DNA from: Falciphora oryzae
Lineage: Eukaryota > Ascomycota > Sordariomycetes > Magnaporthales > Magnaporthaceae
Length of the DNA stretch: 64,000 nt
NCBI GenBank assembly: GCA_000733355.1
Contig: JNVV01000007.1
Location: 866,624-930,623, forward strand
Direction of reading: 5' to 3'
The translations under genes and the position numbers were made by a program. Below the pieces are notes generated by a model that was not told the DNA's origin, did not search any database, and saw nothing but the letters and a program-made list of their open reading frames with translations. Numbering within the stretch: position 1 is the first letter of the stretch; every line of letters starts with the position of its first letter. Shown here piece by piece: positions 11,069-23,600 of the stretch.

Positions 11069-12654
11069 TTATTTGCTGTTGCCACCGGCACCATTGTTCT
11101 CGAAGCTGTACTTCAGCCACCCACCCAGGGCCCTCAGGCTCTCCCACCGGACGTTCTCGTCGGCCTCGCCCATGAGCTCCATGACGCGCGTCTTGAGGCC
11201 GAGGCGCTCGAGCTGATAGCGGCGCTCTGGCACCTCGCGCACGAGGGCGCCCACGTCGTTGCACGCGATGGCCAGCACCTGCTTGTCACCATCCCACGGC
11301 TTCTTCATGATCTCAGCCAGCTGCCGCACAACCTCGCCGTTGTTCTCCTCGAGGATCCGGTGCGCATTCTCGGCCCAGAACGTCTGGCTGCGGTGCGGCG
11401 GCGACCAGCGCAGGTGGCCCAGCCGCACCTCGGCCGCGTACTCGTCGAACGTCGTCTTGGTCGTCATGTATTCCTCCACCATCTCCCGGAGCTGTTTCAG
11501 GTCCTCGAGCAGGTCCGGGTCTGTCAGCTGCCGCGAGGACAGCGTTGCCAGGAAACCAGGGAGTCGCGCAAGGGTCGCCACCGGCAGCAGGCTCGTCTTG
11601 TTCGCCGAGAGCAGATTATACAGCGTCGACACGAGGAGGCGCGTCGTCTTCTCCTTGGGCGAGAGCTTCAGGAGCTGGGTGTAGAGCGAGATGATATTGT
11701 ACTCCCTGGAACAAAGTAGATGGGACATGGTCAGCCGAGGGCTCTTTACAAGGCCAGTAGGGTGGGGCCCGAATAGAGCAGAAGAAAGGGAAGAGGGGGA
11801 GACGGAGAACTTGAGCAGACATACTCTTCCAGGTCACAACCGACCTCCTCGGCCTCAAAAGAGAGCTGCCACAGCACCAAAAGGACATGGTAGAGCAGCT
11901 GTATACCAACGCCGCCCCCGATGGAGCCCTCAATGACACTGCTGCCACGCAAGCTGCCACCTCGGAGGCTCGAGGAGTCGCCGTTAGACGAGCCGGCGGC
12001 GGCGCGGAGGATGTCGATCAGCGGGGCGACCGTCTCGCTCCTCTGGGACCAGAACTGCATGCGCGACTTGGAGCTGTACAGCAGCAGCGAGTACTGCTGG
12101 ACGCCAATATCCTGCAGACCTGCATCGGGGCTCTTGGCCAGGGTCGATAGGTAGCTCAGGATGACGGGCAGAGCCTTCTGGATTGTGGCGGGCGACTCGT
12201 CCCGGGTGCTGGCCGCCAGGGCAGCGAGGACGGTAGACGTCAACAGGGGGATGGGGATGGTATCATCGGGGCCCGAGGTCTGCGCCAGCAGCGGCAGGAA
12301 GTGGCGATAGGGGTCCGAGTTCTGGAAGAGGGCCTTGGACAGCGAGGGGATGGTGTCGAGCAGGTCGCTCAGCAGGACCAAGATGTAGCGGACGACGTCG
12401 TAGTTGGGCTGGTTGTTCGACGACTCGAGCAAGCTGGGCTTGCCGAGCTCGCCGACGAACAGAGCACAGTAGCCGTCCAGGTCGGCCTCGACGGTCTGGC
12501 GGCGGGCATCCTGCTTGGCCTTGTCGACGGCGTGGATGCGCTTGAGCTGGTCCTCGGTCAGGACGCCCGTCCGGACGGCGCCATCCCAGGGGACGGGCCT
12601 CTGGCGGATGTTATTCTGGAGCGATGCGAGGAACGGGGGAGGGTCGAGAGACAT
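11069..12654 (-). CDS. VMA13: V-type proton ATPase subunit H
   Basis: Regulatory subunit of the cytosolic V1 sector. It activates the assembled pump and silences free V1. Two exons, 12654-11825 and 11705-11069, give 488 residues, close to yeast Vma13 (478). The intron (11824-11706) has a GTATGT donor and TTCCAG acceptor and joins '..DLEE' to 'EYNIISLYTQLLK'. The protein is entirely alpha-helical and HEAT-like without membrane segments. The C-terminal domain shows 'SPKEKTTR', 'SPPHRSQTFWAENAHRI', 'LAIACNDVGALVRE' and 'ENVRWESLRALGGWL', hallmarks of subunit H. With PPN1, CLC and VPS26 elsewhere in the window it belongs to the vacuolar/endosomal set, though nothing suggests co-regulation. Confidence 0.95.
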
Positions 12655-14640
12655 TGCGGCGGGTGCGGGCGCGGGATTTTGGCACGGAGGTGGTTGAAGG
12701 TGGCGTGGATAGCTCTGTTCGGCTCCCGGGGTCGGGTAGGTTGCCTTTACTGCCGCTGCCGTGTGCGGGTGCTTGCTACTACTGGCCCGAGACAGCCTCG
12801 GCGTTTTGGTGCGACAAGGACTGGGGCTGCGCGGTGCAAGGTCGGGCGGATGACGGAATTGCTTGCTTGGAGCTTGGTCCGCCCGGCGGAGGCAGCCTCA
12901 GTCAGCCTGAGGTCCCCAATTCTCGAGTGGCACACACACCTGGCCTAGAGAGGGTTGTCTACCACGCGACTCGGCCAGTACCGTCAACTACGATGCGACA
13001 CGGGAAAACACAGCTCTGCTCGAGGTGGTCCAGCTTCCAAACAATCTAGCCGAACAAGCAAGATGTTGTTCCCGCCGCCAATTCGCTACATCACATGTTT
13101 TGCGCCAAACGACAGCAATCAAGCGGCAAGCAAGTCCTGCAATAGGAGCACAAGAGCTGTAGCTGAGGTAATTGAAGCGCCGATTGGGTTGCCACGCTAA
13201 GCCGTAATGGGCCGTAGGAGCATGGCGTTGGTGAAGTAGCCCCATTTATCAGACAAGCCACAATGGATCTGCCAGACATCAGGACCCAGATTCTCTGCAT
13301 TTGGCTTAGGAAATCTGTTTGTTGGAGTCTGACAATTCGAGTCGACGGAAGCTCTTACCCGGCCACCATTTCGGTGTCAGCGTGCACGGCCCGAGGATCC
13401 TTGGCTCCCATTGAGCGCTGTGAACTTTTGGACCCGTCCCGCCCAGGCACTGGCTCGATAAGAAATAAGCGAACAGGGGCAGCGATAATTGTCCAGTAAA
13501 CCGTTGCGGGGCAAGTAAACAGCCCAAGCGCTGAGCTGGCAGAGTGAGCGACAGCTCATGCACTTCTCGTTTCTGCCTCCACGGTTACCAGAATCGGCCA
13601 GGAAAGGGGACCTGCCAGCGCATCCAAAACAAGAGAGAGTGAGGAGAAAACGACTCGCGAGCACCGCGAAGCAGAGGCAAAAAGCTGAGATTCTTCCCTC
13701 ACCCGTCTTGTGCACCTGACTGACACGTTACCAAATAACAAACAATTCTAGGCAGCTGTGGAAACCGGGCCGGGAAATTGGCTGTGTTCTGTGGTTGTGT
13801 GGTGCGCTGCCAGCCAACTGCGCAGGACCCAAGCATCACCAATCCTGCGAGGGACGCAAAAAAATCCAAGGGGCTGGGCTCGACATCAGCAATCCGGGGA
13901 GGTTGGGAAGCAACGAAACTGACCAAGCCCACGAAACAGCAATTAACTGCCACTTTTCAATCGGCTAGCCAGTCGAACCATCTTCTTGGTTTTATTCTTC
14001 TTTTTCCTTTTCCTTTTTCTCCCTGCTTTGCTATCATTTTCCTGCTCGCACCCCAAGCATCATTCCATCGCTCAGTCCACATATTAGAGCCCATTATTAC
14101 CACCTACCACTCTGGGCAGCTGCATCCCCCAGGCCCATATCCCCCGCTCTCATCTCCCCCGTCCATCACACTTCATCCTGCATTCCGCGCTCCGCAAGCT
14201 AACCTAGCCCTCGCACCACTTCGCTGCGGGTGGGACAAGCCACGCTTCTTCTCCTTCGTCGCCGTTTTTTTTTTTTTTTTTCTTGGCCGGCGGCTCGGGT
14301 CGAAGTTTAGCATCGCGGTTGGAAGCCCGTTTCAAAGAGGCAGCTTTTGGATTGCAGCTCCATTTGCTTGGACCCGCTGATCGAGTCGATTGATTTTGGT
14401 AATTTTTTCTTCTTGCCGCTCACCGCCCGAGGCCCATCTCAGCCGCCCGAGGCGTGCAGCCAGAACAAAAACATCGAAAGACGGTCAGAGGTCAGCACGC
14501 CAAGTGTCTGGCGACTTGAGGCAGGAGAGGGAAGCGCACCGACGGTTGTGCGGCTCGGCAGCCTGCATTCCAGCGCGCATCGCATCATTCATTCCTCGCG
14601 CGACGGGTCGTCCCCCCTCGCACAAGCCAATCTCGCCAGA
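12655..14640. promoter_or_regulatory. 2-kb divergent promoter and long 5' leader
   Basis: Lies between the start codons of VMA13 (minus) and the Cys-rich membrane protein (plus). The 3' half is strongly pyrimidine-rich, with a T17 tract at 14265-14281, which is typical of a fungal promoter and 5' UTR. I find no further gene. Confidence 0.5.
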
Positions 14641-15997
14641 ATGATGCGCCGATCACGCTCACGCCTCGCCGACGCGGTCGCTGCCGCCGCTGTCCTCGCG
14701 GCATGGATGGCGGCGCCCGCTGCCGCTCACCCGTACCCCTTGGACGATTTGAAAGATGCGGCAGGCAACGGGTTCGTCAGGCCGCGCGACTGCGTGCCCT
14801 GCGGCATGGACAACCAGTACTGCTGCCGCGGCGGCGAGCAGTGCTACACCTCCAACAATATCGCCGGCTGCACTGCCAACGCCGGCGGTGGCTACGCCAT
14901 CTTCACAACCACCTGGACCCAGACCCAGACCTTCACCAGCACAGGCAGCACCTTCTTCCCTGCAGCCACCACCAAGGCTCCAGGAAACTGCATCCCTCCG
15001 CCCAACTCCGGCTGGGAGGCGTGCGGTTCCATCTGCTGTGCTGCCAACCAGAGGTGTGATAGGGACAAGATGGTCTGCCTTCCCAAGGACGGAAGCTGGG
15101 GCGGTGGTGGTGGTGGTGGCGGCGGCGGAGTCTGGACGACCTACACTAGCGGTGGTCAGGTCGTCACAACCCAGTACAGCGCTCCATACCGCGTCACCAG
15201 CGGCACCCCCACGGGAACTGGCACGCCACTCCCCGCCACGGGAACCCCCGAGGAGCAGAACGGTGCGGCCGGCACGGGCGGTGGGCTCTCGGCAGGCGCT
15301 ATTGCCGGCATCGTTATTGGCGCTATTGCCGGTGTGATCCTCCTGGTCCTCCTCTGCGCCTGCTGCATCGTGCGCGGTCTCTGGCACGGCGCCATGGGCC
15401 TGCTCGGCTTCGGCAAGAAGAAGGACTCAACCCGCGAGAAGGTGACTGTCGAGGAGGAGCGCTACGTCCACCGCGGCTCAAGCCGCAGGCCCTCCTCGAT
15501 GCACTCGCGCCGCGACACCCACTCAAGCTGGTTCGGTGGCCGACCCTCGACCGCGGGCGCGCGCAAGGAGAAGAAGAGCAGCGGCGCAGGCTGGCTCGGC
15601 CTTGCTGGAGCCGCCGGCACCATTCTTCTGCTCCTCGGCCTGAGGCGCGAGAACAAGGTCAAGAAGCAGCAGCAGAAGAGGCCGAGGAGCGAAGTCAGCA
15701 ACTCTTACTTCACCGACTCGTATACCAGCGGAAGTCCCAGTAAGTTCAGCTAGTAACCCGTTGGTTTAAGTTGTGAGGATTGAGTTTTCGCGATTACTGA
15801 CCAAACTTTCTCAAACAACAGGTAGTGCAAGGACCGGCAGGACGAGGGACAGTCGGAGAACTCGTCGGACCGAGACGACCAGGATATCCCATTCTCACCA
15901 CTCGGTGGCACCCTCGCGCAGACCCTCGGTGGCTCCCTCGCGTAGGCACTCTCGGGCGCCCTCGCGAGACCCTTCGCACGGCACGAGGCGATCATAA
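14641..15997 (+). CDS. Secreted Cys-rich ectodomain, single-pass membrane protein
   Basis: Function unknown. Two exons, 14641-15739 and 15822-15997, give 424 residues; the 82-nt intron has a GTAAGT donor. An N-terminal signal peptide (about 1-29, ending in an Ala-rich run) precedes 12 cysteines in two similar six-Cys modules: C51, C54, C61, C62, C68, C77 and C117, C128, C132, C133, C139, C146. A Thr/Ser-rich linker, a ten-Gly run and another Ser/Thr/Pro stalk lead to a transmembrane helix at about 217-245 that ends in a Cys cluster. The cytosolic tail is basic and Ser/Arg-rich, with a second hydrophobic patch near 316-336. Exon 2 encodes 'VAPSRR/SRAPSR'-like repeats. The overall plan resembles wall sensors or receptors, but no named domain is recognised. 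Confidence 0.8.
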
Positions 15998-16891
15998 CAT
16001 CGCTAACGAACCGTCACTATCATCGAATGGCACCCTGAGACCTTGCCGCACGACTCGCCACCAGAACTGTATATCCCCAGCTACAACTTCCCCTTTCCCC
16101 AGACCCTTACGAATTTCTTTCGCGGACGGTTCCACAACCGAACCCGGTACATATCACGCCCCTTTCCATTCTCAGGTCACCACTTCGATATCGCCCTCGC
16201 CAAAACACCACCACCCCCATCACCATTATCATCGGAGGCATTTTTGTGTTTCACGCCGGAGTTGGTGTTTAAGAGCTCATTTTCACCGGGTTTGATCTGA
16301 GCAATTCCCCCCTTTTCCATTTTCTAATTTCCTACACCGTTTCTTTCTCGGCCGCTAAAGCTTAGATGAAGAGAGGGAGTGTAAGGAGAGGTCCCAATCA
16401 GGCCTCCCAACGTTTTCAAGAGCATGTCATGAGTTGAATTACGAGGCAAATGTCCGAAATATGAGACGAGAGGAGGAAAACCAATGTGGGTGCCCAAATA
16501 CTGGCATTGCACGTCAAATAATAAAAAGACGAATAACAGTAAATGAAATAAAATTGAGTCGTCTGCATTTTGAACCTCATGACCTTTGAGGAACATATTC
16601 TAAGCGTGAGGTCCTTATAGTCCGAACCATTTTCAGTTCGCAGCCATACTAGATCCCAATTATTCTCATCAATCCTTTTTGGGTATAAAGAACCACCTGG
16701 TCCTGTCCGTGGTGATTCGTGATACCGCATCGCAGCAATGGCGCCGCACTCCTGTCAAAAAGATGTCTTTTTTGCTCATGTGCTATGAGGCGATTTTCCA
16801 CCGCATAACATGCAACTCCGTTGATGAACCCATTGCCGCACCGGAAGACCCAAGAGGAAATCACAAAGAAAGCAGGTAGCTCTTGTCCCAT
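15998..16891. other. Convergent intergenic region
   Basis: This lies between the stop of the Cys-rich membrane protein and the stop of RPL9. The second half (about 16320-16700) is more AT-rich than the neighbouring genes and has no coding frame. I see nothing identifiable. Confidence 0.45.
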
Positions 16892-18031
16892 TTACGCAGC
16901 CTCACTCTCGATGTTGCCCTTCTCCGACACGTACATACCATCAAGGAACTGTGACAATAGTCAGCAAAGGGCTGCAGGACAAGGAAACGCCAGTAGGGGA
17001 CGGCGGCGGTGCGCGAGTGATAGCTTACCTTCCGGATATCCTTGTTCCTGACTTTGCAGATCTGCTGGATGTCGGCAGCGCTCTGCGACACGTCCTCCAG
17101 CGAGTTACCAGACAGGATCAGCTCGTCCTTCTGGGCCTTGGAAACCTCAACATCGACACCGGGGCGCATGACGACCCTGCGGACCAGCTTCTCGCCGATG
17201 AAGTTGCTACATGTCCATCCCACCAACAAGTCAGCAAAACGGCCTCCTCACGCGACTGAGCATCCCAACTGCGAGCTGCCTCCTAGTATGTCCACCGCAC
17301 AAAACCGCCGGTCCAGCTCGAAACTTGGTCGTCAGATAACGTACCGGATCTCGACCTCCCAGACGCCGGTCTCCGAGTTCTTGTCCAGGTTGACGTTGAT
17401 GGGGAAATGGGCGTAGACGTAGCGCATCTTGTACTTGTAGCCCTTGGTGACGCCGATGATCAGGTTGTTGATGAGCGTCCTGACGGTGCGGAGGGTAGCG
17501 ACATTCTTGCGGTTGCCGTGGTGGATCTCGATGTTGATGAGGTTCTTGCTGGGCTGCGAGAAGTTGACGGCGACGTGACTCAGGCTCTTGGTGAGCTTTC
17601 CTGTAGAGTTTCCAAACACGATCCCCCGTCAGAAACTGTTCCTGCTGCTCGGATTGCCCCGTCTGCCCTGGCCCCTGTTCGCAGCCCGTCGTATCCTCCT
17701 CTTTTCTTCATGCATTTCGCCGGCGCAGGTTTCTGGACATCGGTGGTAGCGGGGTGGTGGGTGTGCAAGGGCAAATACCTCGGGGGCCCTCGACGGTGAC
17801 AAGCCTCGACTTGATGTGCACCTTGACTGCACGGCAGGAAACGCAAGAGTCAGCAAAGATGTTCCCGGTCCTCCCTCTCGAAAGTGTCCAGCGCGGGCTC
17901 GTCGGCTTCGGAGCCCGCGCTCGCGTTCGTCGGGGCGGTCGATTTCGGGCGTCGCGGGCGGGAACGATGCGCAATTCTAACATACCTCCCTCCGGAATCT
18001 CCAATTGCTCAGAGCTGTGAATGTAACGCAT
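16892..18031 (-). CDS. RPL9: 60S ribosomal protein L9 (uL6)
   Basis: Structural protein of the large ribosomal subunit near the GTPase-associated centre. Five exons: 18031-17986, 17826-17779, 17600-17345, 17206-17029 and 16948-16892 (585 nt, 194 residues). The spliced protein begins '[20 protein letters not shown]' and includes '[19 protein letters not shown]', '[15 protein letters not shown]', 'YAHFPINV', '[11 protein letters not shown]' and '[22 protein letters not shown]'. This is a full-length match to fungal L9. Every junction is GT...AG with donors GTATGT, GTATTT, GTACGT and GTAAGC. Four introns within 585 coding bases is typical of ribosomal protein genes in this class of fungi. I checked the introns for box C/D snoRNAs and saw none. 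The promoter region faces VPS26 and is partly lost in the assembly gap. Confidence 0.95.
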
Positions 18032-18236
18032 CTTGACGGCGTTCTGTGGTGGTCGGCTGAGTTGACGATATCCCGAAGATCGAAAGTCGAAGAAGCTGGG
18101 CGGGGGCAGAAAATAATGGGTTTTGACATTGACAGGCCAAAAAAATTGTGTGCTCGCTGGCGTGGGCTAACCGGGCTGTCAAGCCTCAGGAAATCCGCTG
18201 GAGTGTGGCTGGAGGGGGCTAGGCTCGAGGTGGGGC

Positions 18237-18536
18237 NNNNNNNNNNNNNNNNNNNNNNNNNNNNNNNNNNNNNNNNNNNNNNNNNNNNNNNNNNNNNNNN
18301 NNNNNNNNNNNNNNNNNNNNNNNNNNNNNNNNNNNNNNNNNNNNNNNNNNNNNNNNNNNNNNNNNNNNNNNNNNNNNNNNNNNNNNNNNNNNNNNNNNNN
18401 NNNNNNNNNNNNNNNNNNNNNNNNNNNNNNNNNNNNNNNNNNNNNNNNNNNNNNNNNNNNNNNNNNNNNNNNNNNNNNNNNNNNNNNNNNNNNNNNNNNN
18501 NNNNNNNNNNNNNNNNNNNNNNNNNNNNNNNNNNNN
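18237..18536. other. Assembly gap of 300 N
   Basis: An uninterrupted run of exactly 300 N lies in the space between RPL9 and VPS26. The round size suggests a scaffolding placeholder. Part of the shared promoter region is therefore unknown. Confidence 0.99.
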
Positions 18537-18626
18537 ACCTCGGCACCTCCCTACTGCGACCAACTCGTACCCAGCTCATCACCACCCACCTCCAACAGCT
18601 GCCGCCGCAGCCCCCCGCCGCCCATC

Positions 18627-19753
18627 ATGTCGTACTTCTTCTCGACGCCGGTCGACATCGACATCGTCCTCGAGGACGGCGACGAGCGGTCGATGGTGGA
18701 CATCAAGCTAGACAAGAACCGGCGCGAGAAGGCGCCGCTCTACATGGACGGCGAGTCGGTCAAGGGCGCCGTGACGGTGCGGCCCAAGGACGGCAAGCGG
18801 CTGGAGCACACGGGCATCAAGGTGCAGTTCATCGGCACCATCGAGATGTTCTTCGACCGCGGAAACCACTACGAGTTCCTCTCGCTCGTCCAGGAGCTGG
18901 CCGCGCCCGGCGAGCTGCAGCACCCGCAGACGTTCGACTTCAACTTCAAAAACGTCGAGAAGCAGTACGAGTCGTACGGCGGCATCAACGTCAAGCTGCG
19001 CTACTTTGTGCGCGTCACCGTCTCGCGCCGCATGGCCGACGTGATCCGCGAGAAGGACATCTGGGTCTACAGCTACGTCATGCCGCCCGAGATCAACAGC
19101 AGCATCAAGATGGACGTAGGCATTGAGGACTGTCTGCACATCGAGTTCGAGTACTCAAAATCCAAATACCATCTCAAAGATGTCATCGTCGGCCGCATCT
19201 ACTTCCTGCTTGTTAGGCTCAAGATCAAGCACATGGAGCTGTCCATCATCAGGCGCGAAACCACCGGCGCCGCCCCAAACCAGTACAACGAGAGCGAGAC
19301 GCTGGTCCGTTTCGAGGTATGCCAAGACATGGACTCCAGCCCTGATTTGATCGCGCATCACAACTCAATGCTGACTGACGCTTCTTGTCTCCCTGCCACT
19401 AGATCATGGATGGCTCACCCTCAAGAGGCGAAACCATCCCTATCCGACTCTTCCTAGGAGGCTTCGACCTGACCCCCACCTTCAGAGACGTCAACAAGAA
19501 GTTCTCCACGAGATACTACCTGAGCCTGGTTCTTATCGATGAGGGTGCGTAACCTCCAGCTGATCCGCCCACTCTGCTTGGCCGGGACCCACCTGCTGAT
19601 TGCCCGACTGACTTCTCATCCTTCCAAACAGATGCCAGGAGATATTTCAAGCAGTCAGAGATCATCCTATACAGGCAACCACCGGAGGCCCTCAACGGGA
19701 GCCAACAGCTGCCCGCGCCACCTGAGAGCAGGATACAGGCCGTTCCAGCGTGA
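18627..19753 (+). CDS. VPS26: Retromer subunit VPS26
   Basis: Arrestin-fold subunit of the retromer trimer (Vps26-Vps29-Vps35), which returns cargo receptors from endosomes to the Golgi. Three exons: 18627-19316, 19403-19544 and 19632-19753 (954 nt, 317 residues). Characteristic segments: 'SYFFSTPVDIDIVLEDGDER', 'KDGKRLEHTGIKVQFIGTIE', 'QTFDFNFKNVEKQYESYGG', 'YSYVMPPE', then across intron 1 'IMDGSPSRGETIPIRLFLGG' and 'FSTRYYLSLVLIDE'. Exon 3 encodes the conserved 'RRYFKQSEIILYR' and a short tail. Introns have GTATGC and GTGCGT donors. It starts just 90 bases past the N block, and the ATG context and family N-terminus fix the start. It converges with NUP120. Confidence 0.95.
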
Positions 19754-20660
19754 GCCTTGTGGTTGTGTTTCTATGTGTTGAGTAAGGGCCCATGTCTTTT
19801 CTTGTCTGCCGCAGCTTGCGTCAGCCGAAGAGCCGCGCGGCCCGAAGCTGTGCCGCGGTGGATGATTTATGTAAATTCAAATGGTCGATCAGAAGCGCCA
19901 GTCGAATCATTTTTGAGAACCAGATCCATTTCTTTAGCTCAATAAAGCATAGCGATAATTGTCATACCAGTCAAATGCCGGTCGTGTTAACCGAGTGGGA
20001 AAATGTTTGTATAAGAAGGCAAAGAAAGAAAGCGTGGGGATATATAAACGACAGCTGTATGTTATATCCATGAAGGTAAGATTCAAAAGACAATGAGAAG
20101 AGTGAAAGAGAAAAAACATGGCAAATACACAAAAGGCGCCACAAGGCCACCGGGGCTCGAACCAGGGCAAATCGCCGAGGGAAGTACACAGGCGCACAGC
20201 AGCCCAGCGAACGCACAGCAGCCCACTCTTTACCGCTTGACCACAAGGCTCTCTGCTAGGAAGGAGCCTGATGCACTTGCTGGCGGCCGGGCTCGCGTGC
20301 GGGTATACAAAGGAAACAGGCGTACCTACCTGCTTTGGAACGGGAAGGAGCAAGCAGGCAGGCGCCCAGACGGGTAGGCAGGCAGGGTGAATCGGGAAAG
20401 AAACTCGGGAAGCGACTCGGCACGGAAGGAAGGCACGTCTCTACAACCCCATCTGGGCTCCTTTACAGCGGGCACGTAGTCGACGGCTTCTGCAAAAATC
20501 CATTATCAAGGTATCATCACATAAAAACCCAAAGTCTATTTGCGCCTCGGGGCATGCTAGGGATTACTTCCACAAAAAAACACACCTACACCAACGACGT
20601 TTCCGTCCTCCCTTCCCCCCCAAAATGCTGATTCCAACGCATTATGCAGGCTTGCACAAA
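19754..20660. other. Convergent intergenic region VPS26-NUP120
   Basis: A 0.9-kb tail-to-tail spacer. On the minus strand it contains imperfect tRNA A-box and B-box look-alikes (about 20150-20245) and a 14-base direct repeat (CGCACAGCAGCCCA at about 20191 and 20211), but no acceptor-stem pairing. I do not call a gene here. Confidence 0.4.
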
Positions 20661-23600
20661 TCACGACTCGTCCATGGCCTCGTCCCCGACGGCAAAGTCG
20701 AACTGGTTGTTCTGGATCGCCGCTATCCGGTCCAGCTCCGCCTGGTAGTCCCTCCTCAGGTCGTCCAGGCTCAGCACCCGCCTCCATGGCCGATCCGCGT
20801 CGGTGGGCGTCAGGTCGGCCAGCTCCTTGAGCTCCGCCGCCTCCTTGGTCTCGGCGCCGGCCAGGAAGTCGATGGCCTCGTATGTGTCCACGCCGCCTGT
20901 GATGACTTTGCCGTGGCTGCCAGCCTCCTCTTCCGATATGATCCACGCCTCCTTGGGCTCGACGCAGCTGAGGGCGTTGATGAGCATCAGGTACTGCCTC
21001 GTGACGGGCGTGTCTAGCACGTCATCGCCCAGCAGGTTGTCTCCCTCGCCCATCTTCTTCAGCTTCTTGGTCCTGTCGAGAAGCGCGGCCGCGGCACCCT
21101 TGTAGTCGTTGTGGTGGACCCGCCACGCGTACAGGACCTGGTGCCACGGGACCCCGCGCCCGGACTGGGCCGAGTCCACCGCCGCTGCCGCCGCCGACTG
21201 GCACTTCTGCTCCAGGATCCTGTCCACAGAGTCGTGCAGGTGGCAGAAGGGAAGGTTCATGAGCTCGGCGTTCTGTTGCGTCTCGCACATCTTCTCTACC
21301 AGCCGTCTGAGGCACGATTGCTGGAGAGCCGCGTCCGTCATGGACAGAAGCGCTGTGTGCGCCAGATCGAACCGGGATATCGCCGTCGCGGAGACGAATA
21401 GCCTGCTAAGCATCTCTGCCCGCGTCGACACCGACGACTGGTCCTGGCCATGGGCGAACTGGAGCGACAACCGTGCGAAGCTGGCGACATAGGAGTATGC
21501 CTTCTGCCTCTCATAAAGTGCGACTATGTGGGCGTAGTAGTTGGGCAGCCCACTGTTGAGAAGGTTCCACTCCGTGTCGTCGAGCAGACCGACACTATGT
21601 CGGTCCGCATGTTTCATAGGGACACCTGTAAATAAAGTTAGCATAAATGCGCCAAAGCACTCGAGTTGGCTACTAATGAAGGGTCTGTAGGTGGATGCGT
21701 ACTCATGCCGATTGCTGCCTTCTTGAAGTGTACCAAGGCCACATTGTAGTCCCTGAGCGCAAGAGCCACACGCCCCTGAACGTAGGTGGAGAAAGGATCC
21801 TGGTTGGCAAAAGCCCCCAGCTCCATGGCAAGGTCCGGGCGATCGCGCTTTAGCAAAAGACACTGGGTTATAGCCGTGGAGAGCTCAATGTTGCTGTCTG
21901 GGGCGCAGATGTCGGTCATTACGTCAGTCAAAATAGCGGCCACCGGTTCCCCGCTCAGCTCGGAAAGGCCGAGAAGGTGGCTGATGCTGGCCTCCAATGT
22001 CGAGATGTTGTGCGTCTCGTCTCCTGGCTTCTTCGACGTGGTGGGGGAGGTCGTTGCGAGCTGTTGTGATGCGCCGGAACGGTCTACTTTTGGTAGCGGC
22101 ACGCTCAACTCGGTCCTCGCCAGCCATCGCACGAGTTCTAATCTCCGCAGCGCCAAAATTAGTTGTCTGTAAACCTGGCCGATGTCGAGCCTTGAACGTA
22201 GCGCATCCTCGTCGTTATCAGACTCATTCTCCATGTGGACTAGGAGAATGACTTGGCTAAAGAGTATCCGCCAATGCAACTCGGCAGTGTCGCGTGTTCC
22301 CTTGACGACCAGCTTCCTGCCAAATTCGGTAAAGGGGTCGCGGACATCCCGGGTTCGAGCGTCCTCGGTCTCGCCCACGAGTGAGAATAGGTTCCGGTAG
22401 AGGTCCAAGGTCACGAGCTTGAAACCGTCTCCCAGGGCGTCCAGGACCTGGGCGCAGTCCTCATCTGTGACCAGCCGCCAGAAGCCCGACTTGTCAGAAA
22501 AGTGTTGGATTCGCTCAAAGTCGGTTTTGGACGAGTCCTCCGACAGCTCAGCGCGCAGGGCTGCCGCGCCCATCTGGAGCATGCTGTCAGAGAAACCAGC
22601 GAGAAATGATATTCCGGCGGTCAACAGGGACGACGTCCCCTGGTACTTGCTCTCGGGGGAGGACAGGTTGTGGTAAACCCGCTCGAGGCTACTGCACGCC
22701 CGAACCACCGAAACGCAGTCCGCACACACGACCCACGTCAGGCCGGAGTCGGGATCGACTGCCAGAGACAACGCTTCTCCACGTTGCTTGTCGAGCTCGA
22801 CGAGCAGCCGGTAGAAGCGCCGCCAGTGAATTTCACTCGTGGCCCTAAACTGTCCGTAGTCTATCTCTCCGGCCGAGTCTCGGTCGAGGCTTGCGGTCGA
22901 TCCAAGAACCGCGCAGATGGACTCGACCAGGCTCTTCTTGCCACTGGCCGAGCTGGTCTTCGCAGAACCGACTCCACCCTCATACATAGTGAGGGCCGTC
23001 TCGAGCATGTTGCGCGTGAACCGGCCGGGGGCGAAGATTATCTGCAGCCACTTTTCCGTCGCATCCATGGGGTCGCAGGGATTCGAGCTCTGCGCTGGAG
23101 GCGCAGTATGGTCCGCAAAAACGTCAACCCATTCGTTTGCCCACGCTGTCTCGATGGTATCAACCGTGAAGTCCACCCGCTGCACCCTATAGGTCAGGTT
23201 ATTCTTCCACAGGACCCATAGTCGACTCGCACCCAGGGAGTCTTGGGTCAGACCAAAGTCGGCGAGGGTCCAGATATCAGACGAAGACGGAGCTGGCGGG
23301 GTGAGATGGTGGCCCGGGAACAGATCCTTGACAATGATAGAGTCGGGGCTCGAGGCAGCAACCTTCCAGACCTTGAAGGCGCCGGTGCCGATGGGCGAGT
23401 AGGTCACACACAGGCAATGGCCCTCCGCGCTCTCTAGCACACGAACGAGGTTCGACTGAGACGGGTCTATCGTCCATTTTCCGACGTCTTGGGGGTTGCG
23501 CTCAGAATTCAGGATGTCTCCCGTGAAGAGGATTGCGCCGTTGCCGTTCCAGATCCTCATGCGATGGTCAAGACAGACAGTAAACATGAACGATGTCTTC

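Noticed and set aside
20140..20260. Minus-strand tRNA-like A box (TGGTCAAGCGG) and B box (GGTTCGAGCCC)
   Set aside because: Box spacing is about 80 bases, the T stem has a mismatch, and the flanks do not pair as an acceptor stem, so no tRNA fold is possible. It could be a decayed Pol III element, but this is not supported.
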